From contig JADJIS010000003.1 of NCBI GenBank assembly GCA_016706865.1, forward strand, positions 1,488,001-1,552,000: a stretch of DNA of 64,000 nt, in the 5' to 3' direction. The DNA is from Bacteroidota bacterium. GTDB lineage: Bacteria; Bacteroidota; Bacteroidia; Chitinophagales; BACL12. Numbering within the stretch: position 1 is the first letter of the stretch; each line of letters begins with the position of its first letter. Shown here piece after piece: positions 33,766 through 41,880 of this stretch. Below the pieces are notes generated by a model. The model saw only the letters and a program-made list of their open reading frames with translations. It searched no databases and was not told the DNA's origin. The translations under genes and the position numbers were made by a program.

Positions 33766-34281
33766 ATGAATAAGCAAAATGTAATTTCATCCGGAATTGC
33801 CCTTTCTATTGGCGCTTGGATGTATTTAGTATCCTTTAATTTAATTAATACTGATTACAACAAAGCCGATAACCTGTTTATTAACCCAGTGGCAGGCAAC
33901 ACAGACTCCATGAAATTAGGTGCATTTTCAGTAAGCTTGAACGTAAAGGACCTTAAAACATCCAAAGAGTTTTATGAAAATCTCGGCTTTACCGTTTTTG
34001 GCGGAAGCATGGAATATAATTACCTGATCATGAAAAACGAGGCCACGCTGATAGGACTGTTTCAAGGAATGTTCGAGAAAAACATGTTAACATTTAATCC
34101 GGGTTGGGATGATAATGCAAAAAACCTGGAAAAATTTAACGACGTCCGCGAAATCCAAAAAAGATTGAAAGACAAAGGCATAAAACTGGTTACGGAAGCT
34201 GATGAAAAAACCACCGGCCCGGCGAGTTTTATTGTTTCTGATCCGGATGGCAATGTGATTTTATTTGATCAGCATCGCTAA
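33766..34281 (+). CDS. VOC family protein with an N-terminal hydrophobic segment
   Basis: A 171-residue protein. The first 30 residues contain a hydrophobic run (GIALSIGAWMYLVSFNLI), either a signal anchor or a leader. The VOC domain follows: LGAFSVSLNVKDLKTSKEFY, ENLGFTVFGG and FIVSDPDGNVILFDQHR. Metal-ligand residues cannot be assigned with confidence. An N-terminal membrane anchor is unusual for VOC proteins, which are normally cytosolic. The nearest downstream gene is rtcB (186 bases). Confidence 0.82.
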   Translation: MNKQNVISSGIALSIGAWMYLVSFNLINTDYNKADNLFINPVAGNTDSMKLGAFSVSLNVKDLKTSKEFYENLGFTVFGGSMEYNYLIMKNEATLIGLFQGMFEKNMLTFNPGWDDNAKNLEKFNDVREIQKRLKDKGIKLVTEADEKTTGPASFIVSDPDGNVILFDQHR

Positions 34282-34467
34282 TTAAATAATTAAGAAATAA
34301 ACTACCAAAATTTAGATTGATGGATATGTTTGACTTTCAACAATATAATCTATATCTTATTTCATGAAAAATATTTTTATACTTTTACGTAAAATTATAT
34401 TTGAATTTTCTTTTCACAGGAACTAAAAATATTAAACGATTGTAAAAAAGTGCGCAATTAAATTGAA

Positions 34468-35844
34468 ATGATCACAGGTCAGGATTTATTAAACTTAGGA
34501 TTCAAACCCGGAAAATGGTTTAAAGAAGCTATTGCTTACGCCAACGACAATCAGTTGAACGGTGAGGCATTATTTGTTTATTTGGAAACCTTTCGCCCTA
34601 AATATATAGAACCATTTTCCGAACCTGTTTCATTTTATCAAAACATAAAAGCGGAAACGGAAGAAGAAATATTAAATGTGGAAAGTGTACTTACCACTAT
34701 GCGCGAACTTATGATCACACCTACACTTGTAGGTGGTGCTGTAATGCCCGATGCCTGCCCTACAGGTCCTGGACAAATTCCTGTAGGTGGAGTTGTTATT
34801 GCAAAAAATGCAATTCACCCATCCATGCATAGCGCAGACATTTGTTGCTCTGTAATGATGACGAATTTCGGTTTTTCTTCTCCAAAAAAAGTGTTGGACA
34901 TCGCACATTCCATTACACATTTTGGTGGTGGCGGAAGAATTGAATTTTCAGATCTCCCACAAGAATTTGAAGCGAAACTTTTAGAAAATCGTTTTCTAAA
35001 TTCTGAACGCAGTATCAATTTCGCAAAAACACATCTAGGAACTCAAGGCGATGGAAATCACTTTTTATTTGTTGGAGTTTCCAAAAACACAGGTGAAACT
35101 ATGATGGTCACTCATCATGGAAGTCGGGGTTTTGGAGCAAATTTATATACGCAGGGAATGAAAATCGCGGAATATTTCAGGAAAGAAATTTCACCGAAAA
35201 CTCCAGAAAAAAATGCATGGATACCATTTGATACCAATGAAGGAAAATCCTATTGGGATGCTTTGCAATTAGTTAGGGAATGGACAAAATTAAATCATAG
35301 CACCCTGCACAATGCAACAGCAAGGAAATTAAATATGGACCCCTACGACAGGTTCTGGAATGAACACAATTTTGTTTTCAAAGAAGATGATCTGTTTTAT
35401 CACGCTAAGGGTGCAACACCGCTCGACGATAAATTTGTACCGGATAGCAGTGATGGTTTGCGTTTAATTCCTTTAAATATGAGCGAACCTGTTTTGATTG
35501 TTAAAGGAAAAACAATTGCGAATAATTTAGGTTTTGCACCACATGGAGCCGGAAGGAATATTAGTCGTGGAAGACATAAAAAAAACAAAGCACATAAAAC
35601 AATTGAGCAACTATTTACTGAAGAAACTCAAGGCTTGGATATTCGTTTCTTTTCCAACAATATTGACATTTCTGAATTACCAAGTGCATACAAAAATGCA
35701 GAAATGGTAAAACGCCAGATGCAGGAATTCGGTCTGGGAGAAGTGCTCGACGAAATTATGCCTTTTGGATGCATTATGGCCGGCGATTGGGAAATTGATG
35801 CACCGTGGAAGGTGAAGAGAAGGAATAAAAATAAAGTTAAATAG
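34468..35844 (+). CDS. rtcB: RtcB family RNA ligase
   Basis: A 458-residue protein of the RtcB family, which joins 2',3'-cyclic phosphate RNA to 5'-OH RNA using GTP and Mn2+. The metal site is visible: Asp124 and Cys127 in HSADICCSVM (the usual DxGC with Cys in place of Gly), His198 in GTQGDGNHF, His217 in VTHHGSRGFG, and His312 in YHAKGATPL. The guanylated His is probably His359 in FAPHGAGR. It is the shorter bacterial variant type, not linked here to rtcA or an archease gene. Upstream TACTTTTA (34380) may be its promoter. Confidence 0.92.
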   Translation: MITGQDLLNLGFKPGKWFKEAIAYANDNQLNGEALFVYLETFRPKYIEPFSEPVSFYQNIKAETEEEILNVESVLTTMRELMITPTLVGGAVMPDACPTGPGQIPVGGVVIAKNAIHPSMHSADICCSVMMTNFGFSSPKKVLDIAHSITHFGGGGRIEFSDLPQEFEAKLLENRFLNSERSINFAKTHLGTQGDGNHFLFVGVSKNTGETMMVTHHGSRGFGANLYTQGMKIAEYFRKEISPKTPEKNAWIPFDTNEGKSYWDALQLVREWTKLNHSTLHNATARKLNMDPYDRFWNEHNFVFKEDDLFYHAKGATPLDDKFVPDSSDGLRLIPLNMSEPVLIVKGKTIANNLGFAPHGAGRNISRGRHKKNKAHKTIEQLFTEETQGLDIRFFSNNIDISELPSAYKNAEMVKRQMQEFGLGEVLDEIMPFGCIMAGDWEIDAPWKVKRRNKNKVK

Positions 35845-35855
35845 ACAGTCAACTT

Positions 35856-35940
35856 GGTACCGATATTGGAACCTTGGCTAAGCGCCTACCTTTACCACTA
35901 GTGAGACCCTCGAGAGCGAGAGCCTCATTGGCCTAGATCT
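35856..35940. other. GC-rich intergenic stretch with four clustered 6-base restriction palindromes
   Basis: This 85-base part of the 149-base gap after rtcB is visibly richer in G+C than its flanks. It contains GGTACC (35856), ACTAGT (35897), CTCGAG (35909) and AGATCT (35935), as in a cloning polylinker. Four such palindromes in 85 bases is rare but can arise by chance. It is not annotated as a gene. Confidence 0.4.
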
Positions 35941-35993
35941 CAATACAACATAACTTATCTTTATCCAAAATATAGTCTTATTAAATTAAAAAA

Positions 35994-36497
35994 ATGAAAT
36001 TCCTACCCACAGAATCCGTCACTTTTAAAACAAAACTTAAGGAGGACGAAATAATCTCACGCCTTTCTCAAATTGTTGAACCTGAAAAATTTATCCGATC
36101 CGGATTACTGGGTTCCTCCAATACAAAACCATACGAAGGAAAAATAACCGGTAATAATTTTAGTATAAAAAGGATCATAAATTATCGCAATTCCTTTTTG
36201 CCGAGAATTTTAGGTACAGTTGAGAAGGATATTCAGGGCAACTCCATAAAAGTAAAAATGAGATTACAAATTTTTGTCATTATATTTATAATAGTATGGT
36301 GCAGCGGCGCATTTATGGGTCTGTTTTTTATCACAAAAAACGTGATAGCTAACAAAGGTTTTGATCCCTGGTTTTTTATGCCGATTGGTATGTTATTATT
36401 AGTTTATGTTCTCACCATTGCCGCCTTTAAATATGAAAGCAGAAAAGCGAAAAACGACTTAAAAACACTTTTTGAGGCTGAGATGCTGGAAGTGTAA
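35994..36497 (+). CDS. Small membrane protein of unknown function
   Basis: A 167-residue protein with two membrane helices (IFVIIFIIVWCSGAFMGLFF and FFMPIGMLLLVYVLTIAAF) after an N-terminal soluble part of about 90 residues, which has a PH-like look (KPYEGKITGNNFSIKRIINY). A short membrane-protein gene follows after 45 bases. The role is unknown. Confidence 0.68.
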   Translation: MKFLPTESVTFKTKLKEDEIISRLSQIVEPEKFIRSGLLGSSNTKPYEGKITGNNFSIKRIINYRNSFLPRILGTVEKDIQGNSIKVKMRLQIFVIIFIIVWCSGAFMGLFFITKNVIANKGFDPWFFMPIGMLLLVYVLTIAAFKYESRKAKNDLKTLFEAEMLEV

Positions 36498-36542
36498 TTA
36501 CAATAAAAGTAGTTTCACGCCGTCATTTCTGTAAACCCCTTT

Positions 36543-36854
36543 ATGTTTAAAGTAATCGAATTCATAATTGAAGTAATAGGATGGTTTCGCATAGTTGCGG
36601 GTCCCTTCTTTTTAGGGCTCGTTATTGGAGCCATAGTATACTTTCCTGACCCTACAACGATCAAATTAATTACCGGAATTGGAATTGCAATATTAGGATT
36701 GTGCATTGGAATTTATTGGGCGATCAAGGCCTGGAAAAATGGCGGCACCATTAAATTATTATCAAGAATAAGTGCTACACCGGAATTAGATAATTTGGAA
36801 GAAGATTCAGAAGAAAATAATACATCTGAAAATAAAGATAAGATAAAAAAATAA
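36543..36854 (+). CDS. Small membrane protein of unknown function
   Basis: A 103-residue protein with two hydrophobic helices (IVAGPFFLGLVIGAIVYF and KLITGIGIAILGLCIGIYWA) and an acidic, Asn/Glu-rich tail (NLEEDSEENNTSENKDK). It follows another small membrane protein after 45 bases, so an operon is likely. No family is recognised. Confidence 0.65.
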   Translation: MFKVIEFIIEVIGWFRIVAGPFFLGLVIGAIVYFPDPTTIKLITGIGIAILGLCIGIYWAIKAWKNGGTIKLLSRISATPELDNLEEDSEENNTSENKDKIKK

Positions 36855-37058
36855 TTGACCTGTTCAGCGGATCATTGCAGCTCCTTTAATATTTTAAATA
36901 TCTTATTTTGTTTATCCCGGTATTTTTCAAATAAATAAGTTTTCATTTTACATTTTACAAACTTTTTATTGTTAGGATCAAATCTTGGAAAACATTCAAA
37001 CTTTAGGTAGGTTTGAAAGATTTTCAAAATTTAAATGCTGAAATTCTAATAATTGTAA

Positions 37059-38390
37059 ATGCGCCACACACTCCCCACTCTTTCAGAAAATACTTTTTTA
37101 AGGTATTTCAATTTTATAGCCTTATATATTGCTCAGGGAATACCTGAAGGAATGGCCTATTTTGGAATTCCTGCATGGATGGCAATGAATGGAAAAACTC
37201 CTGGTGAAATTGGTTCTTTTGTTGCAGCCGTTGGATTGCCATGGAGTTTTAAATTAGTTGTAGCACCACTTATGGACAGGTTTTCTTTTCTTCCCATGGG
37301 CAGAAGAAGACCCTGGGTTCTTATAGGACAACTCGGTTTAATAATAAGTTTTATCGCAATGGCCTTTGTGCCAGATCCTCTTAATAATTTATGGTTATTG
37401 ACCCTCTCTGGATTTTCAGTTGCTTGTTTCGGTGCATTTCAAGACGTTGCAACTGATGGCATGGCGATCGATATCGTACCTTTTCATCAACAGGCAAGAG
37501 CTAATGGATTTATGTGGGGGTCTAAAATTATGGGAACCTCTGCTTCTCTCGCATTAGGAAGTTGGTTGTTAGATGAATATAATTTTACAATTGCAATTCT
37601 TTCACTTTCAATTATAGTTACAGTAATAATGTTAGTCCCTATATTTCTTAGAGAACGACCGGGCGAAAAATTTTTACCCTGGACCAAGGGAATCGCATCC
37701 AGCGAAACTACAAAAATGCAATTAACTAATTGGTCAGATATATTCAAATCTGTATACAGCGTATTTACATTGCGCAACAGCCTTTTACTTGGAATAATTT
37801 TATTTGTTTCCTCATTATCCTTTAATTTCATTGCAACATTATTACCTGTTTTTACAGTGCAGGCACTTGACTGGACCAATCAGGAATATTCGCAGTTATT
37901 TGCATTTGCAAGTTTGATAGGAGGATTGGGTGGAATGTTAATTGGAGGAATTTTGATTGATAAGTTTGGTAAGGTGCGCATGATGAATATTTATTTTTTC
38001 ACTTTAATATTTTTAACTTTTGTATTTGTATTTGGAAGTTCTATGTGGATCAATTCTTGGTTCATAGGTGGTTTTATGCTGGCATTTCAAATATTATATG
38101 TTTTCTCCAGTATAGGTTTATTTGCAATAGCAATGCAATGTTGTTGGAAGAAAGTATCGGCAACACAGTTTACAATTTATATGACACTGGGAAATCTGGG
38201 TCGTATTGTGGGTGCCAAATTAATTGGACCTGCTAAGGATCAGTTTAATTGGGAATACACCGTTTTGTTATTCGCAGCATTTATATTAGTAGTATGGATC
38301 ATATTGCAATTTCTGAGGATAAATGACCATTTGAAACAAGTGGATGCATTGGATAATAATAATTTAGAAAAAGTGGAATCCAAAATTTAG
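37059..38390 (+). CDS. MFS transporter, AmpG-like (PAT family)
   Basis: A 443-residue inner-membrane transporter with about 12 helices. The AmpG/PAT features are IAQGIPEGMAYFGIPAWMAM in the first helix region, GRRRPWVLIGQ between helices 2 and 3, and ACFGAFQDVATDGMAIDI in helix 4, close to the family motif QDxxxD. PAT transporters import muropeptides or acetyl-CoA; AmpG recycles anhydromuropeptides. The true substrate is not certain, and no ampD or beta-lactamase gene lies nearby. Confidence 0.88.
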   Translation: MRHTLPTLSENTFLRYFNFIALYIAQGIPEGMAYFGIPAWMAMNGKTPGEIGSFVAAVGLPWSFKLVVAPLMDRFSFLPMGRRRPWVLIGQLGLIISFIAMAFVPDPLNNLWLLTLSGFSVACFGAFQDVATDGMAIDIVPFHQQARANGFMWGSKIMGTSASLALGSWLLDEYNFTIAILSLSIIVTVIMLVPIFLRERPGEKFLPWTKGIASSETTKMQLTNWSDIFKSVYSVFTLRNSLLLGIILFVSSLSFNFIATLLPVFTVQALDWTNQEYSQLFAFASLIGGLGGMLIGGILIDKFGKVRMMNIYFFTLIFLTFVFVFGSSMWINSWFIGGFMLAFQILYVFSSIGLFAIAMQCCWKKVSATQFTIYMTLGNLGRIVGAKLIGPAKDQFNWEYTVLLFAAFILVVWIILQFLRINDHLKQVDALDNNNLEKVESKI

Positions 38391-38412
38391 AGTTTTCTTT
38401 ATTCCTTTTTTG

Positions 38413-38420
38413 TATCTTTA
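38413..38420 (+). promoter_or_regulatory. Promoter-like -7 box
   Basis: TATCTTTA followed by TTGACCAATAAA matches the extended promoter family. It lies 96 bases before ATG 38517. Confidence 0.4.
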
Positions 38421-38516
38421 TTGACCAATAAATTGAAAAAAATCAATAAGAAATCTTTATAAAATAATACTTAAAAGAGACCAATTTAATAAGCATTCAC
38501 TTAAAAAATCTGTTTT

Positions 38517-39461
38517 ATGAAAATATTATTACTTCTGTTTATAGCATTTGCTATCCTTCCTTGCAAGAGTCAAACTGAAGAAAATTTTGCCGTTTGCGAC
38601 TCAGCATTAGTAAGGATTCAACAAAAAGACTATGAGGGGTTTAAAAAACTTTTTCCAAGCGAGGTATTGGAAAATGTAGATGATGCTGTTATTAAAACTC
38701 TGGTGGATCAGGCTGCAGGTTTAGTTAGTAAATACGGTTTACCAAAACGTGAAATGGTAATGATAAACCAGAAAATTTCTGTTACAACCGAAGGCCAGAT
38801 AAACATGCTCTTATTAGATTATCCCTTCCCAGCCCCAAAGGAAAAATATAGCATGCCCGACAGAGTAATATCTTTTGGATTTTCTGGAATTTTTGGTTTG
38901 TACGAACTATCCGGTTTTAATATTAAAGATTACGCTTTTTCTGATAGCATGATGACTGCACAAATGCCGAAAATTCCTTTTCTGGAATCCTTTAAATTTG
39001 AAGCCAAAGACATTAAATGGTTCAGAATTTATTATAGCAAAGGAGCATCCGATAAAAAAATTGGAAATGAAGACGGTGTATTTGCTGTTTCAGGCGACTC
39101 TAAAAAATTGAAAAAACTGAACCTTGAAAATCAACTTTCAGAAATATTTACACTGCTAAAAAAAGCCGAGATCGAAAAAACTTTTTATAAATATGGAATG
39201 AGCCTTAAAAATAATGGCCGACCCGAATATATTTATTTTCGATTTTCATTCAACCATCCTCCAATGAAAGATTTCGACGAATTGACCATAAAAATTGTAA
39301 TTGAAGAAGAAGCCGGGATTCCTGAGGATGAATATATAATTTTATCCCACAATCAAATGAACCGGTATTATATTTCCAAATCACAATATCCCGAGTTGTT
39401 CGAAAAACTTAAAGCGTTGGCATATCTGGATTATGGCGATGCAATAGAATCAGATCCTTGA
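38517..39461 (+). CDS. Secreted protein of unknown function
   Basis: A 314-residue protein with a signal peptide (LLLFIAFAILPCKS). The mature part is long, polar and Lys-rich, with a hydrophobic helical segment near residues 120-150 (FGFSGIFGLYELSGFNIKDY) and a Cys-poor second half. I recognise no domain. The gene has its own promoter and a 312-base gap after it. Confidence 0.62.
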   Translation: MKILLLLFIAFAILPCKSQTEENFAVCDSALVRIQQKDYEGFKKLFPSEVLENVDDAVIKTLVDQAAGLVSKYGLPKREMVMINQKISVTTEGQINMLLLDYPFPAPKEKYSMPDRVISFGFSGIFGLYELSGFNIKDYAFSDSMMTAQMPKIPFLESFKFEAKDIKWFRIYYSKGASDKKIGNEDGVFAVSGDSKKLKKLNLENQLSEIFTLLKKAEIEKTFYKYGMSLKNNGRPEYIYFRFSFNHPPMKDFDELTIKIVIEEEAGIPEDEYIILSHNQMNRYYISKSQYPELFEKLKALAYLDYGDAIESDP

Positions 39462-39523
39462 AAATAAAGTAGAAGGATGGATTTCAAGAGGTTTTTATGC
39501 ATTTAACGTGAATTTTGGCATGT

Positions 39524-39569
39524 AAAAAATGCAAAATTTTTGATATTCAATGAAAAAAATGCAAAATTT
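39524..39569. repeat. 16-base direct repeat in an intergenic gap
   Basis: AAAAAATGCAAAATTT occurs at 39524-39539 and 39554-39569, a 30-base period. The first copy can also pair with the preceding AATTTTGGCAT as a hairpin. It lies in the 312-base gap between 39461 and 39774, otherwise without a recognised gene. Confidence 0.5.
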
Positions 39570-39773
39570 ACTCAAAAACCACCGAAATTCATGTAAAATA
39601 TTCAGATTTTGCAGTGTAAATCAAAATGGACACACAAATCTTACTTCCTCCCAATTTTAAACAATTTATTAAAACAATGACGAATATCAATTAAAATCAT
39701 TGAACATATATAGTGAAATTTTAAAAATTAACATTTACATTTAGGTATTATCTAAACCATAAAATTCATTGTT

Positions 39774-40406
39774 ATGAAACGTACTCTCTTTCTACTGATC
39801 AGTTGTTTTATCAGCCTTTCCCTTATCAGTCAAAACCAGGCAGAAACCTTTATTAAAGAAGCGCAGGACTTGCTTGCAAAAAAGGAATACAAACAAGCAC
39901 AACTTAGTTTACAGGATGCTATTAATGAGATAAATTTATTAATTGGCGCTCAGATCGCCGAATCATTGCCGGATGAGATCAATGGACTGAAATCGGACGG
40001 AGAAGAAAACATGGGTTCAGGCGGAATGGGAATGTTGGGTGGTGGACTTCAGATATCAAAATCTTATAGTAATGCATCGATGAAAGAAAATGAAGCGGAA
40101 GTAAACATCATGGCAAATTCACCATTGCTTACCAGTATGAATATGTATCTCTCCAATCCCGCCATGCTCGGACCTGAATATAAAAGTGTTAGAGTTGGCA
40201 CCCAAAGAGCAATTTTAAAAACAGAGAACGACGATTATTATGATGATAAAGGGGTATCAAAAAAGATCCGTGTATCTGAATTACAAATTCCATTAAATTC
40301 AACCCTCATCACAATTAATATGAAAGGTTTTGCAACAGAACAGTATGAACTTTCTTTTGCGAATAAACTGGAAATAGAAAAATTAAAAGTCGTTCTCAAC
40401 GATTAA
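39774..40406 (+). CDS. Secreted protein with Gly/Met-rich stretch
   Basis: A 210-residue protein with a signal peptide (LLISCFISLSLISQ). The N-terminal part holds a helical segment (EAQDLLAKKEYKQAQLSLQD), then a Gly/Met-rich linker (MGSGGMGMLGGGLQI), then a beta-rich C-terminal domain. It is unrelated to any family I recognise. Inverted repeat elements lie downstream at 40470. Confidence 0.62.
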   Translation: MKRTLFLLISCFISLSLISQNQAETFIKEAQDLLAKKEYKQAQLSLQDAINEINLLIGAQIAESLPDEINGLKSDGEENMGSGGMGMLGGGLQISKSYSNASMKENEAEVNIMANSPLLTSMNMYLSNPAMLGPEYKSVRVGTQRAILKTENDDYYDDKGVSKKIRVSELQIPLNSTLITINMKGFATEQYELSFANKLEIEKLKVVLND

Positions 40407-40469
40407 ATAATTAAAATTGATGTAGGGGATTTAAAACATACCAAATTTCCGGCTCTGCGCCTTTAATTG

Positions 40470-40586
40470 CGATTCACGAAAATGAGTAATGAGTAATGAG
40501 TAATGAGTTTGCCACTCGTAACCGCTTAGTTAGACTCCGGATTATAATATTGACACAGGGTGAGTAGTGAGTGGTGAGAATGCTCC
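40470..40586 (-). repeat. Inverted copy of the flanking intergenic repeat
   Basis: This contains CGATTCACGAAAATGAGT, the reverse complement of the ACTCATTTTCGTGAATCG in the downstream copies, and TGAGTGGTGAGAATGCTCC (40568-40586), which on the opposite strand matches 41470-41488 exactly. A tandem heptamer GAGTAAT is repeated three times at 40485-40507. It precedes the lipoprotein gene 40811. Confidence 0.7.
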
Positions 40587-40810
40587 GAGTGAAATTTTAA
40601 TCACGAATTAAAAATTTTTCGTGAAAAAAAATTGCTAGTAAAGACGCAAGGGAATTTACGCGTGATTTTGGCAACTTAACATTTCATTTATTGTATCCAT
40701 CTAAATGCTTGTTTAATAACAACAAACGACAATTTAAATATTGCTAAAAAGAGTTAAGAATGAAAAATATATAAAATATTAAAATATTTTTATCCCAAAA
40801 TTAAATCCCA

Positions 40811-41293
40811 ATGCATAAATCCTACCCCAAAATTTTCACTTTGTTAGTTTCATTTGTAATTATTGCAACTTCTTGTTCTGATAGCTCTCATCCAGATTTG
40901 ACTGGTGTTTGGGAAATTGAAGAATTAAAGATCACAATGAATACTTTTAATAACTCTGACAGCGCAGAAGTAATTGAAGCAAATGGAAAAAACTGGGAAA
41001 CAAAAATGAAATCCAGAAATATCAAAACCTATTACAACAGCGATGGCACCTACCACTCCCTTCATAAAGATCTCAACGACAACATAACATACGACCCAGC
41101 AGGAACCTGGAAAATAATTAACGACTCCCTGATAATCCAGGATACATTCCCAAAACCTGTCACCTATAAATTTAAATTAAAAGTGCAAGATGAATTTGTC
41201 GAATATTGGGGTCTTGAAGATTTTGACCAGGATGGAAAAGCAGATGATGAATATTATAGTAAGCAGCGGAGGGTTGAAGGAAGTAGGAAATAG
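40811..41293 (+). CDS. Lipocalin-like lipoprotein
   Basis: A 160-residue lipoprotein with a lipobox (FVIIATSC, Cys22). The mature sequence HPDLTGVWEIEELKITMNTF, then NSDGTYHSLH, DPAGTWKIINDSLIIQD and YKFKLKVQDEFVEYW, has the strand pattern of small lipocalin-like domains. Its end runs into the repeat tract that follows (EGSRK at the stop). The gene is flanked by an inverted pair of intergenic repeats, so it may have been moved with them. Confidence 0.72.
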   Translation: MHKSYPKIFTLLVSFVIIATSCSDSSHPDLTGVWEIEELKITMNTFNNSDSAEVIEANGKNWETKMKSRNIKTYYNSDGTYHSLHKDLNDNITYDPAGTWKIINDSLIIQDTFPKPVTYKFKLKVQDEFVEYWGLEDFDQDGKADDEYYSKQRRVEGSRK

Positions 41294-41815
41294 GAAGTAG
41301 GAAGTAGGAGAAATTCAAGGAGAATCGTACTCACCACTCACAATTTGTCAGGAGTCAATAGTTAGGAGTAAAAACAGCCGGCTTACGAGGAGCAATCTCA
41401 CTACTCCCTACTCACTACTCACCAATTGTCAGGAGTCAATAGGCAGGAGGAAAAACATCCGGCTTACGAGGAGCATTCTCACCACTCATTTTCGTGAATC
41501 GTCAATCGTGAGGCGTGAGTCCGGTACTGCTACCATTGGAGCTTTGGATTTTGACCTTAAACTTTTTTCCAGGTTGGAGTATACTCACTATATACCCATT
41601 GTCAAGAGTCAATAGTCAAGAGTAAAAACATCCGGCAAACGAGGATCAATCTCATTACTCCCGTCCGACCGGGTCATCCGGGCGGGCATTACTCATAACT
41701 CATTTTCGTGAATCGTCAATCGTGAGGCGTGGGTCCGTTCGATCAAACAATGGAACTATCAATACAGACAAAAAACTTATGGCTTACGAGGATCATACTC
41801 ACTACTCCCTTCTCA
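41294..41815 (+). repeat. Degenerate tandem array of an intergenic repeat
   Basis: About three and a half copies of one unit follow each other. Shared words are GTCAGGAGTCAATAG, CCGGCTTACGAGGAGC and TCGTGAATCGTCAATCGTGA. Copies lie at 41346-41410, 41427-41522, 41600-41735 and a fragment 41768-41815. CTCACTACTC-type heptamers lie between them, and 41294-41320 begins with GGAAGTA repeats. An inverted copy lies upstream (40470-40586). The unit is not a known insertion sequence; the long frame across part of it is not a gene. Confidence 0.7.
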
Positions 41816-41842
41816 CTACTCCCCCCTTTCCAAATAATCCCT

Positions 41843-41850
41843 TACCTTTA
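41843..41850 (+). promoter_or_regulatory. -7-like box before the prolyl oligopeptidase gene
   Basis: TACCTTTA is one base off TAnnTTTG and lies 30 bases before ATG 41881, close to the window's usual distance. It supports that start over an upstream ATG at 41722 inside the repeat array. Confidence 0.4.
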
Positions 41851-41880
41851 TTTTCTAAACTTAAATTCAAACTAATTACT

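Noticed and set aside
35850..35945. A tRNA or attachment site in the GC-rich gap
   Set aside because: The sequence forms no cloverleaf, has no CCA-type end and no flanking direct repeats.
41722..41880. An upstream extension of the prolyl oligopeptidase frame
   Set aside because: It runs through the intergenic repeat array and adds residues with no signal-peptide character. The ATG at 41881 begins a clear signal peptide and has a -7-like box upstream.
40407..41880. CRISPR array
   Set aside because: The repeats here are long and degenerate, differ in length, occur in inverted orientation and flank a gene. There are no regular spacers and no cas genes in the window.
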